Of a stretch of 64,000 nucleotides of DNA, positions 1 through 9,291 are shown piece by piece (position 1 is the first letter of the stretch; the number at the start of each line of letters is the position of its first letter). This DNA comes from Nitrospira sp. (lineage in GTDB: Bacteria > Nitrospirota > Nitrospiria > Nitrospirales > Nitrospiraceae). The position numbers were made by a program, and so were the translations under genes. A model generated the notes under the pieces. That model had not been told where the DNA came from. It made no database searches and was given only the letters and a program-made list of their open reading frames with translations. The DNA is taken from the NCBI GenBank assembly GCA_024331125.1, contig JANDJI010000002.1, forward strand, positions 1 to 64,000, read 5' to 3'.

Positions 1-359
1 CGGCCAGTCAGGAGCAGGCGAGCGGGATCGAACAGGTGAACAAGGCGGTGATGGCCATGGACGACACCACCCAGCAAAACGCCGCCCTCGTCGAACAACT
101 CACCAGCGCCAGCCAGTCCATGAAAACCCAAGCCCAAGAACTGCGGCGACATATCGAGATCTTCAAGTTCGATGAAACGGGGAGGCGCCAAGACCGCCAA
201 GACGGAGGCTCCAAGGCTCAGGACAAAGAGCCGGCAACCCGCAGCTCGTTCCGTGAGGCCGTAGAGCGCGTGGCGTCACGGTTGCAAGAGCCCGTGGGCA
301 CCGCCGGGCAGACCGACAGGAGCCGATCCGCCGGAATGGAGGAGTTCGACGAGTTTTAG
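1..359 (+). CDS. Methyl-accepting chemotaxis protein, C-terminal fragment
   Basis: The reading frame is open from base 3 and the gene begins left of the window; about 118 C-terminal residues are visible. The first stretch (ASQEQASGIEQVNKAV, then a TQQNAALVEQ block) is the characteristic end of the cytoplasmic signalling coiled coil of chemoreceptors, close to the methylation helix. After it comes a hydrophilic tail of about 75 residues rich in charged residues, ending in EEFDEF, which has no resemblance to the enteric NWETF pentapeptide. It lies directly upstream of cheR, cheD and cheB, which modify such receptors, so it is probably the receptor of this cluster. Ligand-binding and membrane parts cannot be seen. 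Confidence 0.9.
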   Translation, partial: ASQEQASGIEQVNKAVMAMDDTTQQNAALVEQLTSASQSMKTQAQELRRHIEIFKFDETGRRQDRQDGGSKAQDKEPATRSSFREAVERVASRLQEPVGTAGQTDRSRSAGMEEFDEF

Positions 360-480
360 AGGGTGATTGATCGGCCGGTGTCCATGCAGTGGGAGGCGTT
401 TTCGGAACCGTCGATGGACTCGGCTTTTCTGCGTGCCGGGGTCGGGACGGATCGGTATTCGGTTGTGCTCCGGGAGAGAC

Positions 481-1299
481 ATGAATTACTCGATTACGCG
501 GGACGAATTTCGTCGTTTTCAGAAGTTGATCTACGACGAAAGTGGAATTGCGCTCAACGATCAGAAAGAGTCGCTGCTCGTCTCTCGTCTGATGAAACGA
601 CTGCGTGAGTTGGGTGTGGATACCTTCTCAGAGTACTACGAAAAGGTGTCCGGCGATCCAACGGGAGAGGAATTCACGAGGCTGCTTGATTGCGTCTCGA
701 CAAATAAGACCGATTTCTTTCGTGAGCCGAAGCATTTTGAGTTCTTACGGGATGAAATCCTTCCTCAATTGGAGGGAGAAAAACGCATTCGTATCTGGTC
801 TTCGGCCTGTTCGACGGGTGAAGAGCCCTATACCATCGCGATCACGCTCTACGAAGGCGTTCGGGATCCGGCGCAATGGGACTTTAAAATTTTGGCCTCC
901 GACTTGTCCACGCGTGTCCTGGCGAGGGCGGCTTCCGGCGTCTATGAGGAAGAACGATTGCGCGACATCGCCCCGGCCGTCTTGCGCCGGCATTTTCTCC
1001 GAGGACGAGGAGAGCGGGAAGGGTTGTTCAAAGTCAAACCCCATCTCGCGTCCATTGTGCGGTTTCGACGGATCAATCTCATGGACGATCGATTTCCCAT
1101 CAAAACGCCGCTCGACATCGTTTTTTGCCGCAACGTTATGATTTACTTCGATCGTCCGACGCAAGAGAAGCTCGTCAACAAGTTTCATCGGTATCTTAAG
1201 CCGGGCGGGTATCTGTGCATCGGTCATTCCGAGAGCCTCCAGTGGGTTCGCCACCCGTTCAAGTCGGTGGCGCCGACGATCTATCGCAAGGAGTTGTGA
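481..1299 (+). CDS. cheR: Chemotaxis protein methyltransferase CheR
   Basis: A SAM-dependent methyltransferase of 272 residues that methylates glutamates on chemoreceptors and so sets adaptation. An N-terminal helical domain (about 1-70) is followed by the Rossmann methyltransferase domain with the SAM-binding stretch SACSTGEEPYT and the later motif DIVFCRNVMIYFD, both typical of CheR. The ATG at 481 was preferred to upstream in-frame starts because GGGAGAG lies just before it and the protein then begins at the normal CheR N-terminus. The stop overlaps the start region of cheD. Length is usual for the family. Confidence 0.95.
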   Translation: MNYSITRDEFRRFQKLIYDESGIALNDQKESLLVSRLMKRLRELGVDTFSEYYEKVSGDPTGEEFTRLLDCVSTNKTDFFREPKHFEFLRDEILPQLEGEKRIRIWSSACSTGEEPYTIAITLYEGVRDPAQWDFKILASDLSTRVLARAASGVYEEERLRDIAPAVLRRHFLRGRGEREGLFKVKPHLASIVRFRRINLMDDRFPIKTPLDIVFCRNVMIYFDRPTQEKLVNKFHRYLKPGGYLCIGHSESLQWVRHPFKSVAPTIYRKEL

Positions 1300-1304
1300 T
1301 CAGC

Positions 1305-1928
1305 GTGGCTTCGATCGATGGCGAGGACTTCCGGCACGTTCGCCGCATGCGGGATGACCGGTTTCCCCATGAAATTGCGGCGATTTTGCCAGGTGAGTTC
1401 TTCGTGAGCAAAGGCCCGATGATCGTCTATACGGTTCTCGGTTCCTGTATCTCGGCCTGTATCCGCGATCCGGTCGTCGGAGTCGGCGGCATGAACCATT
1501 TTATGCTGCCGGAACCGAAAGACAAGACCAACGACTCGTGGGGCGAATCGACCCGCTATGGATCGTTTGCGATGGAGTCGTTGATCAACGAGATTCTCAA
1601 ACGGGGAGGGATGAGGAGCCGCCTGGAGATCAAACTGTTCGGCGGAGGTCTGATCTACGAGGGCAATATCGACATTGGGGCCAGGAACATCGAATGGGTC
1701 CTCAATTATCTGAAGGTAGAAGGATTTCAACCCGTGAAGGTCGATCTCGGCGACGTGTTTCCGCGCAAGGTCTATTATTTCACCGATTCGGGCCGAGTGT
1801 TAGTCAAGAAGATCGAGCGGCTCAAGAATCGAACGATCATGGAGCGCGAGTCGGAGTATGCCGCCAAAATACGAACTGCGGTGCAAACCGATCGACAGGG
1901 GGCGGCGGAGGCGGTCACGCTGTTTTAA
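1305..1928 (+). CDS. cheD: Chemoreceptor glutamine deamidase CheD
   Basis: About 207 residues. CheD deamidates specific glutamines of chemoreceptors and in many bacteria also interacts with CheC. The catalytic Cys and His are visible in GSCISACI and GGMNHFMLPEP, and the GGGLI segment is also typical. The start is uncertain: GTG at 1296 overlaps the cheR stop but leaves only 2 bases after AAGGAG, whereas GTG at 1305 has 11; an ATG at 1347 is also possible. It sits between cheR and cheB, so the three adaptation enzymes are probably co-transcribed. No CheC is visible nearby. Confidence 0.9.
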   Translation: MASIDGEDFRHVRRMRDDRFPHEIAAILPGEFFVSKGPMIVYTVLGSCISACIRDPVVGVGGMNHFMLPEPKDKTNDSWGESTRYGSFAMESLINEILKRGGMRSRLEIKLFGGGLIYEGNIDIGARNIEWVLNYLKVEGFQPVKVDLGDVFPRKVYYFTDSGRVLVKKIERLKNRTIMERESEYAAKIRTAVQTDRQGAAEAVTLF

Positions 1929-2026
1929 ACACTGAACGGTACGTGCTTCTGATCGATGGCGTCACGGGTAAAAGATGAACCGTGACCGAGGCCCTGCGGT
2001 TTGAAACCAGAAACCCGGGAGAGTTC

Positions 2027-3103
2027 ATGGCGAAAATTCGCGTCCTGACGGTCGATGACTCGGCGCTCATGCGGCAAGTGTTGGCGACGCTGTTGTCGCA
2101 TGACCCCGATATTGAAGTAGTTGGATCGGCGCCGGACCCCTATATAGCCCGGGAAAAAATCAAGGCCTTGAATCCCGACGTGCTGACGCTCGACGTCGAG
2201 ATGCCCAAGATGGACGGGCTGACCTTCCTTGAGAAATTGATGCGCGGCCGTCCGATGCCAGTCGTCATGGTGAGTACATTGACTGAGGCCGGCTGTGAAA
2301 CCACTCTGCGAGCCTTGGAGCTTGGCGCGGTCGATTTCATCACCAAACCAAAAATTGACGTTCAAAAGGGCATGAGCGAGGTGGCGCAAGACTTGATCGA
2401 CAAGGTGAAATCCGCCGCCGTGGCGAGGATAAGAAGTCCTCGGTCGCAGGCTCCAAATAGTCGGTCGGGCGTGGAGTCCGAAGCCTTCAGCGTGACACTT
2501 GTGTGCGGGCCGGAGGCGATGCTCAAGACGACCGATACGATCATCGCCATCGGCTCGTCCACCGGCGGGACCGAAGCGGTGAAGGATATTCTGACGGCGC
2601 TTCCGTCGAATACACCGCCGATCCTCATCACGCAGCATATGCCGGCGCGATTTACCAGAACGTGGGCGGATCGGCTGAACGATCTGTGTCGGATGTCCGT
2701 CAAGGAAGCGGAGGACGGCGACAGCGTACTGCCCGGGCATGCCCTGATCGCTCCCGGCGGGTGTCACATGGTCCTTGACCGAAACGGCGCCCGGTACACG
2801 GTGCGGGTGAATCAGGACCCGCCGGTGAATCGGCACCGGCCGTCGGTGGATGTGCTGTTCGATTCGGTCGCTCGCTATGCCGGCCGCAACAGCATCGGGG
2901 TGATCTTGACCGGCATGGGAGGCGATGGTGCCAAGGGGCTGTTGGTCATGAAGCAGGCGGGTGCGAGGACGATCGCGCAGGATGAGGCGACCTGCGTGGT
3001 CTTTGGCATGCCGAAAGAGGCCATCAAGTTGGGAGGAGTGGACAAGGTGCTGCCGCTCGGCGACATCGCGGGAGCGGTGATGGAGTTTGTCGGGCAGCGG
3101 TGA
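2027..3103 (+). CDS. cheB: Chemotaxis protein-glutamate methylesterase CheB
   Basis: A 358-residue response regulator that removes methyl groups from chemoreceptors when phosphorylated by CheA. The receiver domain (about 4-122) has the acidic pair D10/D11, phosphoacceptor D56 in TLDVEM and the conserved Lys in TKP near 107. A linker rich in Ser/Arg leads to the CheB esterase domain with the catalytic Ser region [11 protein letters not shown] (about 174-184), His in TQHMP (about 204) and Asp in [12 protein letters not shown] 2027 was chosen because GGGAGAG precedes it; an upstream in-frame extension is unlike the family. Confidence 0.95.
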   Translation: MAKIRVLTVDDSALMRQVLATLLSHDPDIEVVGSAPDPYIAREKIKALNPDVLTLDVEMPKMDGLTFLEKLMRGRPMPVVMVSTLTEAGCETTLRALELGAVDFITKPKIDVQKGMSEVAQDLIDKVKSAAVARIRSPRSQAPNSRSGVESEAFSVTLVCGPEAMLKTTDTIIAIGSSTGGTEAVKDILTALPSNTPPILITQHMPARFTRTWADRLNDLCRMSVKEAEDGDSVLPGHALIAPGGCHMVLDRNGARYTVRVNQDPPVNRHRPSVDVLFDSVARYAGRNSIGVILTGMGGDGAKGLLVMKQAGARTIAQDEATCVVFGMPKEAIKLGGVDKVLPLGDIAGAVMEFVGQR

Positions 3104-3133
3104 AAAGAACAGCGAAGTAAAAGGGAGGACACC

Positions 3134-3484
3134 ATGGCGTTGCAGGTGCGGGAACGTTCCATGCCCAACGGCGTGATTCTTGAGATAGCGGGAGACCTGA
3201 CCTACGCGAATCGTGAGCAGTTTAAAACCGCGGTGGAGTCCGTTCGCCAGCGAGGGTTCCGGCATCTGGTGTTGGATATGTCGGATGTGCGGTTCATCGA
3301 CAGTTCCGGATTGGGCCTGTTGGCGCTGGTGGCGCAGCAATTCAAATTGACGCAAGGCAGGCTGAGTTTGCTGAAGCCTCAAGCCTACGTGCGGGAAATC
3401 ATGGCGCTGGCCAATATTCCCTCGCTCATTCCCGTCTATGAGAATGAACGGGACGCGCTGGCGGCCTATGGCAAGGCGGCGTAG
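3134..3484 (+). CDS. STAS-domain anti-sigma factor antagonist-like protein
   Basis: 116 residues that form a single STAS domain, like SpoIIAA or RsbV. Such proteins bind and neutralise an anti-sigma kinase when unphosphorylated. The phosphorylatable Ser is expected in VRFIDSSGLGLLALV, the best-conserved part of the family. GGGAGG precedes the ATG. It follows cheB by 30 bases and precedes a receiver-PP2C phosphatase that could dephosphorylate it, and the last gene of the run encodes a receiver-ATPase that could phosphorylate it. The link to chemotaxis is positional; no sigma factor gene is visible, so the output partner is unknown. Confidence 0.88.
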   Translation: MALQVRERSMPNGVILEIAGDLTYANREQFKTAVESVRQRGFRHLVLDMSDVRFIDSSGLGLLALVAQQFKLTQGRLSLLKPQAYVREIMALANIPSLIPVYENERDALAAYGKAA

Positions 3485-3525
3485 GGGCGCGGGAGTTTTT
3501 TTGATGCCGAAACAAACGAAACACT

Positions 3526-4755
3526 ATGAAGTCATCTTGTCCTCAAACTGATCCGATCGGCCGGCCGGGAACTGTTGAGGAGATAGTAGCCGAAGAACCA
3601 CCGACCGTACTGATCGTGGACGACGATTCGGTGGCCCGCCTCGCCATGGCCGGAAGGATCAAAAGACTCGGCTATCGGGTGCTTGAAGCGGGAGACGGTC
3701 TGTCCGGCCTCGCGGTGCTCCGGCGCGAGCGGCCAGAATTGACCATTCTGGATTGGATGATGCCTGATCTGGACGGACCGTCGTTTTGCGAGGAGGTCCG
3801 TCAGGATTCCTCTATCGGCTCAAGCCAAATCCTGATGATGACGAGCAACGATCACCCCGAACACATCGCGGAGGGGTTGGCGCGGGGAGCGGATGATTTT
3901 TTAAGCAAGGCGGCGAGCCGCCAAGAGATCATCGCCAGGGTCCAGGCCGGCATCCGAACGGCAATGTTGATCCGCCGGTTGGAACAGGTCACGAACGAGT
4001 TGCGGGACAAACAGGCCCTCTTGGATCAGGAACTGCAATCGGCCGCCCGTTATGTGGAATCCCTGCTGCCGGTTCCCGGCACCGTTCTCCCCGGGGTTGA
4101 ACTGGCTCATCTCTACCGTCCGTCGCTGGCCTTGGGCGGTGATTTGTACAACGTCGTCCGATGTGGCGATGACTCGGTTGGCCTCCATCTGCTCGATGCC
4201 TCTGGACACGGGGTGTCGTCGGCCCTTCGGTCCGCCGCGCTCGCCATGTTTCTGCGAGAGGACAGCCTGCTGCGTTACGTCGGCTCTCGCGATCCCGGCG
4301 CCATCGTGACGGAGGCCAACCGGCTGTTTCCTCTGACCGAGCGGGGCGATTATTTCACGATCCTCATCGCGCGGCTGGACCTGCGATTTCAGCGGTTGCT
4401 CTATGCCACCGCCGGCCATTCCGGTGCCTGCATTCACCGGCGATCCGGAGCGGTCGAATGGTTCACGCCGTCCAGCCTGCCCTTGGGGTTTGACTCCTCG
4501 CATCTCTATCGAACCGTAGAGATTCCCTTTCAGTCCGGTGATCGCCTGTATGTGTTGAGCGATGGTCTCTATGAAGTTCCAGATTCGACCGGGGAATTGT
4601 GGGGGAAAGAACGGCTCGCCACGGCCTTTCAGAAAACGGCGGATCGAACCTTGAAGGACGTTTTATCTTTCGTCGTCGATGAGGCGGCGCGATGGTCCGG
4701 TCAGGATTGTTTCCCGGACGATGTGGCGGTCGTCGGCATTGAGCTGAAAGCGTGA
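3526..4755 (+). CDS. Response regulator with PP2C-type (SpoIIE/RsbU) phosphatase output
   Basis: 409 residues. A receiver domain (about 28-150) shows the acidic pair in IVDDDS and the phosphoacceptor Asp in LTILDWMMPDLDG. A coiled-coil linker (about 150-185, LEQVTNELRDKQALLDQEL) leads to a SpoIIE/RsbU serine phosphatase domain with metal-binding motifs GGDLYNV, LDASGHGVSSAL and ATAGHSGA. The family dephosphorylates STAS anti-anti-sigma proteins, so the STAS protein encoded 41 bases upstream is the natural substrate. Phosphorylation of the receiver would gate the phosphatase. All key residues look intact. Confidence 0.92.
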   Translation: MKSSCPQTDPIGRPGTVEEIVAEEPPTVLIVDDDSVARLAMAGRIKRLGYRVLEAGDGLSGLAVLRRERPELTILDWMMPDLDGPSFCEEVRQDSSIGSSQILMMTSNDHPEHIAEGLARGADDFLSKAASRQEIIARVQAGIRTAMLIRRLEQVTNELRDKQALLDQELQSAARYVESLLPVPGTVLPGVELAHLYRPSLALGGDLYNVVRCGDDSVGLHLLDASGHGVSSALRSAALAMFLREDSLLRYVGSRDPGAIVTEANRLFPLTERGDYFTILIARLDLRFQRLLYATAGHSGACIHRRSGAVEWFTPSSLPLGFDSSHLYRTVEIPFQSGDRLYVLSDGLYEVPDSTGELWGKERLATAFQKTADRTLKDVLSFVVDEAARWSGQDCFPDDVAVVGIELKA

Positions 4756-4791
4756 CGGTACATCCCATCAGTGAGGTCAACGAGGTGACTG

Positions 4792-5151
4792 ATGAATCGT
4801 GACACCGTGTTTGATCTCCGGGAGGCGCTGAGTCGTATTGATGATGACTGCGAGACGCTTCACGCGATGATCGAGGTGTTCTTGGAGCAGGGTCCCCGGG
4901 ATCTGGCGGCGATTCAAGAGGCGTTGGATCGGCGAGATGCGGCCGCTGCGGCGCGATCCGCTCACCGATTTAAAGGGTCGGTGCTTCAGTTTTGTGCGGA
5001 TGCGGCGGTGGAGGCGGCGAAGGCGGTGGAAACGGCGGGAAAGGGCGGCGATGTGGAAGAAACAGACAGACTGTTTCGGAAACTGGAAACCGAGGCGGCC
5101 CGCCTGTTCGAGGCCCTTCGCGCCGAGATGAAGAGGGATCTGGCGGCATGA
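4792..5151 (+). CDS. Histidine phosphotransfer (Hpt) domain protein
   Basis: 119 residues, mostly helical, with the phospho-accepting His in the motif SAHRFKGSVLQF (about 62-73), matching the HxxKG core of Hpt domains. It would carry phosphoryl groups between a hybrid kinase and receivers; the receivers encoded on either side are the obvious partners. The stop overlaps the start of the next gene by four bases (ATGA), which suggests translational coupling. No sensor kinase that would donate phosphate is in the window. Confidence 0.9.
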   Translation: MNRDTVFDLREALSRIDDDCETLHAMIEVFLEQGPRDLAAIQEALDRRDAAAAARSAHRFKGSVLQFCADAAVEAAKAVETAGKGGDVEETDRLFRKLETEAARLFEALRAEMKRDLAA

Positions 5152-6047
5152 GGACGGGACGATTGTCCTATACGGTGTTGCTCGTGAATCCTTCCCGCGA
5201 TCTGCAGGCGGGTTTGGCCCGTGACGCCGAGCGGCTGGGGTTCACGTTGATTTCGGCATCGAATCCGTCGGAGGCGGTGGCATCATTTGAGCGGGAACCC
5301 CCCGATGTGGTGGTCACCGATTTGTTCTCGTCCGATGAAGGCGGCCTCGCCTTGATTCAAGAGCTGAGAAGTCGAGGCGAAATCTGTCCCGTGGTCGTGG
5401 TTTCGTCGGAGACGTCGGGGCCGACGGTCGCCAAGGCATTCCAAGCGGGGGCCACCGATTATTTGCAGAAGCCGATCGTCACGGAAGAATTCGCCCGGGT
5501 GCTGACCCGTGTTCGGCGTTCGGGAAGGCAGGACGCCGCTCCACTATCCGCTCTGCTGGGATTCGAGCAGCGGCTTGTTCTGGCAAGCGATGCTGCTTCT
5601 GTTGAAGAAATGGTGTTCTGGCTGACGCAGATGACGGCCATGATGGTGCCGGAGACGGTGCGAGTGGGCCTGCGCGGCGCGCTTCAGGAGTTGCTCCTCA
5701 ATGCCGTGGAACATGGAAACCTTGAAATCTCCCATGACGAGAAAAAACAGGCGGTGGCCGAAGGCCGATACGACGCCTTGCTGTCAGAGCGATCGGCCCG
5801 ACCGGTGTTCAGAGATCGGTGCGTGGTCGTGGAAGTTTCGTGTCCCCCGGGAGCACGGCGGCTGCAGTATCGCATTCGTGATCAGGGAAAAGGGTTTGAC
5901 TGGCGAACGATGTTGAGCCGCAAGCCGGACTGGATCGGTTTGGCGGAAGGGAGCGGGCGCGGGCTCTTGCTGGTACGATCCCTGTTTCCTGACCTCACCT
6001 ACAACGGGCAAGGCAACGAAGTCACATTCACGGTTCCTCTCGATTAG
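5148..6047 (+). CDS. Receiver domain fused to HATPase (RsbW/SpoIIAB-like) domain
   Basis: 299 residues. Residues about 8-125 form a receiver-like domain; the presumed phosphoacceptor is the Asp in VVVTDLFSSDEG, with the conserved Lys in YLQKPIV. After a linker comes a GHKL ATPase of the small anti-sigma-kinase type: N box in ALQELLLNAVEHGN, G1 box in RDQGKGFDW, G2 box in GSGRGLLLVRSLF. There is no dimerisation/phosphoacceptor-His domain, so it is not a classical sensor kinase; a Ser/Thr kinase of the STAS protein or an anti-sigma factor is more likely. Start ATG 5148 overlaps the Hpt stop. It is the last gene of the plus-strand cluster. Confidence 0.88.
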   Translation: MRTGRLSYTVLLVNPSRDLQAGLARDAERLGFTLISASNPSEAVASFEREPPDVVVTDLFSSDEGGLALIQELRSRGEICPVVVVSSETSGPTVAKAFQAGATDYLQKPIVTEEFARVLTRVRRSGRQDAAPLSALLGFEQRLVLASDAASVEEMVFWLTQMTAMMVPETVRVGLRGALQELLLNAVEHGNLEISHDEKKQAVAEGRYDALLSERSARPVFRDRCVVVEVSCPPGARRLQYRIRDQGKGFDWRTMLSRKPDWIGLAEGSGRGLLLVRSLFPDLTYNGQGNEVTFTVPLD

Positions 6048-6072
6048 CCTGGGTGGGACATGTGTCGGTTGC

Positions 6073-6088
6073 GGGCCCTTTGGGGCCC
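6073..6088. terminator. GC-rich hairpin between convergent genes
   Basis: GGGCCC, a four-base TTTG loop and GGGCCC lie in the 77-base gap between the plus-strand receiver-ATPase gene and the minus-strand gspK. There is no T tract, so an intrinsic terminator is uncertain; it may only be a transcript-end hairpin. Confidence 0.35.
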
Positions 6089-6124
6089 CCGTCCGGCGAC
6101 ATACGCGAGCATCGCGCCATCCGG

Positions 6125-7078
6125 TCAAAACACCTGTAAATATTTAACGGTGCAGTGGCCTTTGTCCGGCTCCCGATGCAGCACGACGAAGGCGTTCTTG
6201 ACCGATTCATTGACCGTGATGGTGAGCCGGGCCGAAAAATAGTCGCTCTTGACGTCGTACACGGACCCGGATGCGCGCAACTTAGCGCCGATGTCTACGA
6301 AGCTCCCGATACGGTTCAGTTCCTCTTTGGTCTTGTAGGGGCGTCCCTGCACGATTTCCATCGCCATCGTCGGCGTGATGTCCGGGTCGAGCGCCTGGAT
6401 GACGGGCGGCTCGGCCGTGTTGATGTTCACCGGCGCGCCGCCGTCGATCGGGTACACGGTGACGTAGCGCGACAGCCGATTGATGATGTCGGGTGTAAAC
6501 CCTTTGATCAGCCGTAAATCGCTGATGGCCTGGAGTGGGCCGTTGGCGGCTCGATAGGCGGGTCGCAACGATTGATAGTGCAGGCTTTCAGCCCCGGCGG
6601 GGCGGGGAGCATCGTCTTGGTCAAGCCAATCGATCAGGGCGTCTACCAGGTCGGGATTGATCTGGAGCAATTCGAAGAGCCGACGGATTCGGTCGATGCG
6701 GGTTTTTGATTGAATGGGATCGCCGGCGGAAGCCACAAGATCGTTGAGATTCAGCTTGCCGCGCTCGTCCTGAATTTGGGCGCTCAGTAACCCGTCGCCG
6801 ATCGCGTAATTCTTGATCGGGATCGTCCACAGGTCCAGCGGGCCGTCGAACTGTTCGCCGCTTCGCTTATCGCGCAAAAAGTCTTGTTGAAGAGCCGCGC
6901 TTGCCGCCTGGACGGCCGCCCGCATCAAGGTGCCGGACTTGACGTGGTCGCGGAACGCGGCCGCCTCGCGATATTCGCGCCGGGCTTCCGCGTCGAATTC
7001 GAGAACGATCGCCGTCAAGAGCGCCAGTACAAGAAGAGCCAGCAGCAGCGCGATTCCTCGTTCATCGGCTTTTCGCAT
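6125..7078 (-). CDS. gspK: Type II secretion minor pseudopilin GspK
   Basis: 317 residues. GspK caps the pseudopilus tip together with GspI and GspJ. The N-terminus MRKADERGIALLLALLVLALL has the prepilin cleavage context (ERG then hydrophobic helix), and as usual for GspK the +5 glutamate of other pilins is absent. The large soluble part with LNLNDL and two helix-hairpin-helix-like stretches (DLRLIKGFTPDIINRLSRY, NINTAEPPVIQAL) fits the GspK fold. The start overlaps the end of gspM by 17 bases. It is the last gene of the operon. Confidence 0.9.
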   Translation of the reverse strand: MRKADERGIALLLALLVLALLTAIVLEFDAEARREYREAAAFRDHVKSGTLMRAAVQAASAALQQDFLRDKRSGEQFDGPLDLWTIPIKNYAIGDGLLSAQIQDERGKLNLNDLVASAGDPIQSKTRIDRIRRLFELLQINPDLVDALIDWLDQDDAPRPAGAESLHYQSLRPAYRAANGPLQAISDLRLIKGFTPDIINRLSRYVTVYPIDGGAPVNINTAEPPVIQALDPDITPTMAMEIVQGRPYKTKEELNRIGSFVDIGAKLRASGSVYDVKSDYFSARLTITVNESVKNAFVVLHREPDKGHCTVKYLQVF

Positions 7079-7613
7079 AACTCAACACGCGGATCGTCGC
7101 TTCCAGGTTGATGGGGTTGTCGAATTTCGGGCGGATCTTCAAGTGACGGACTTGCAGATCATAGGGCGCTTGGTCGATCGTCACGAGCAGATTCAGCAAC
7201 TCCGGCAACTGTACGCCGTCCAGCCGGAGATCGACCGCCGTTTCTTCATATCCCGAGGGGAGCGTTTGAACCTGCGGCTGCATGCCGGCGATCCGGTCGC
7301 GCACGCGGGCCGTGCCGGCGGCTTCTTCCATGAAAGCCAGCAGGGAAAAATGACCGCCTGCTTCCGGCAGGCGCTGCTCGGTTTGCGAGAGACGCGCTCG
7401 TTTGACCGCGTACTCCTGGCTCAAGACGGCCAATTCTTGGAGGTCCTTGCGCTTGCGCGCCTCCTGGCGGACCAGCCGGTCGTACGAGTCGAGCAGGGGA
7501 TCGACGACGAGCGCGAACAGCAGGACGAGGCCGACGACGATTCCGCCGACGAGCACGATCGTTCGCTCGCGAGGAGAAAGCTGCCGCCAGCGTTCTTGGA
7601 GATTCTGCATCAT
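7062..7613 (-). CDS. gspM: Type II secretion inner-membrane protein GspM
   Basis: 183 residues: a short cytoplasmic N-terminus (RERTIVLVGG), one transmembrane helix (about 20-42), a coiled-coil stretch and a small ferredoxin-like periplasmic domain. This is the standard plan of GspM, which pairs with GspL in the inner-membrane platform. The family is poorly conserved, so the call rests on topology and on position between gspL and gspK, with which it overlaps by 4 and 17 bases. Confidence 0.85.
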   Translation of the reverse strand: MMQNLQERWRQLSPRERTIVLVGGIVVGLVLLFALVVDPLLDSYDRLVRQEARKRKDLQELAVLSQEYAVKRARLSQTEQRLPEAGGHFSLLAFMEEAAGTARVRDRIAGMQPQVQTLPSGYEETAVDLRLDGVQLPELLNLLVTIDQAPYDLQVRHLKIRPKFDNPINLEATIRVLSYAKSR

Positions 7614-9193
7614 GGCCGGCGCACCGTGACGGTCATGCGGAACACCACTTGGTTCGGCGCCGCGCCCACGCGGGTTTCCGAGACGGAGACGTCCTCGAAA
7701 CGGGCGCTCGACGCGAAGGCGTGTTTGATTTTGTCCACCGCGTCGAAGGACGACGTCTCTCCTTCCAAAAGGATTGTTCCGGCATCGACCGTCAGCTCAC
7801 GGACTTTCACCGGAGTGCCGGACGGCAGTTCTTTGACGAACGCCGACAGTATCGGAAGGGCTTTTTCCCCGGAGCCGTCGATGACGGCCAGAGTTTTATC
7901 GATTGAAGCGATCCGATAGCGTGCTTGATCGAGCTCGTCTCCCGGCGCGGCGGTCGATCCGAACGCCTGCTCATAGCGTGATTGCAACGCCGCCTTCAGA
8001 TCGGAGACGCGATTCCGTTGCAGCACGAAATGAATCGAAAAGTCGGCGACGGCGAGGAGTCCGATGATCAGCGCCGCGCCAAGGGCCAAGCGAAGGTCGG
8101 ATTTGGAAGCCTTGGTTTTCGACGTCTCTTCGCCGGAGACGCTTTTGAAATCGAGGGCCAGGCCGTCCGCGGACGGTGTGAATCGCCAACGGGGTTTGAC
8201 GATCTTCGGATGGACGGCCAGCCCGAACGCGATCGAGAAGGCGCGCGGGCTGTCGGGGCCGAATCCCTGTCTGGGGCCGACGGGATAAAGGCCCAATTGG
8301 CGGGCCATGAATCCTCCCATTTCTCGAAGCTTGGACCCTCCTCCCGAGACCCAGCAGTGGGTCAATCGGCCGCGCTGCGATCCTTCGTAGGCTTGAATCG
8401 TGACGTAGAGTTCCCGAACCAGCGGGTCGAGCCACGCTTCCATCTGCTCGACCGTCATGCCGCGCTTGAGGCGTTCGGCCGCGGCAAACCCGCATCGCTC
8501 CCGCGTCGCCAAGGCGCGGGTCAGGTGGTTGCCGCCCCACAGAATGGTTCGAAGCACCACCGGTCGTCCCTCGTGAATCAGACAGAGGGTCGTCTTCGAC
8601 GCGCCGACGTCGATGACGACCAGATCATCGGGAACCTCCTGGTGTTCGCCGCGCAGATATTGAGTGACGGAGAAGAGAGCCAGCGCGTCGACGTTGACGG
8701 CCGACGGCTCGACATCGGCTTGGGCCAAAAATCGGAGATGCTCGGCCACCTTGTCTTTCGGAGCGGCGGTGACGAGCACTTCCGACCCCTTGTGCTCTCG
8801 GGGCGATCCGTCGGACACGCGACCGGGCGGCAAGACGACGCTGCCGATCGCCAGATCTTCAAGCGGCATGGGCACCAGGTTTTCCACCTCGAACGGAACG
8901 ATTTGGGTCAGTTTGGCCGTGTCCTTGAACGGGAACGAGAGCGTTCGAACGAACAAGTCATGGCAGGGAATGGCGGTGACCAGGCGATCGGTGGCGTAGA
9001 GGCCGTGTTGCCAGAGAAACCCCCGCAGGGCCTGGACTCGGCGCGCGGGGTCCAAATCTTCGGGACGGGCGAACGGCAACGGCCGGTGAAAATAGTCGAT
9101 GGACTCGCGTCCGCTCAATCGCCGGCGAAAGCGGACGGCTTTGAGTCCCGTCTGCCCGACGTCAAGTCCGACACATTCGGTCACGATCGCCAT
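7610..9193 (-). CDS. gspL: Type II secretion protein GspL (PilM-like actin fold plus membrane part)
   Basis: 527 residues. The N-terminal half is an actin-like ATPase-fold domain resembling PilM/GspL, starting CVGLDVGQTGLKAVRF and with further phosphate-binding-like motifs VVIDVGASKTTL and WVSGGGSKL. A transmembrane helix follows near residue 370 (LRLALGAALIIGLLAVADF), then a PilN-like periplasmic domain. GspL links the GspE ATPase to GspM in the membrane. The stop overlaps the gspM start by four bases. Length is somewhat above proteobacterial GspL (about 400). Confidence 0.9.
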   Translation of the reverse strand: MAIVTECVGLDVGQTGLKAVRFRRRLSGRESIDYFHRPLPFARPEDLDPARRVQALRGFLWQHGLYATDRLVTAIPCHDLFVRTLSFPFKDTAKLTQIVPFEVENLVPMPLEDLAIGSVVLPPGRVSDGSPREHKGSEVLVTAAPKDKVAEHLRFLAQADVEPSAVNVDALALFSVTQYLRGEHQEVPDDLVVIDVGASKTTLCLIHEGRPVVLRTILWGGNHLTRALATRERCGFAAAERLKRGMTVEQMEAWLDPLVRELYVTIQAYEGSQRGRLTHCWVSGGGSKLREMGGFMARQLGLYPVGPRQGFGPDSPRAFSIAFGLAVHPKIVKPRWRFTPSADGLALDFKSVSGEETSKTKASKSDLRLALGAALIIGLLAVADFSIHFVLQRNRVSDLKAALQSRYEQAFGSTAAPGDELDQARYRIASIDKTLAVIDGSGEKALPILSAFVKELPSGTPVKVRELTVDAGTILLEGETSSFDAVDKIKHAFASSARFEDVSVSETRVGAAPNQVVFRMTVTVRRP

Positions 9194-9291
9194 CGATCAA
9201 CCTTACAGAAGTGACGAGGATTCCGCGCGCGATGATTCACGTTTCCGGAAAATGCTTCTCCCTGGTCGAAATCGGAAACGTCCCCGCTACT

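Noticed and set aside
1925..3382. A long minus-strand frame of 485 codons opposite cheB
   Set aside because: It is the antisense shadow of cheB and the STAS gene, with His/Arg-rich composition and no ribosome-binding site.
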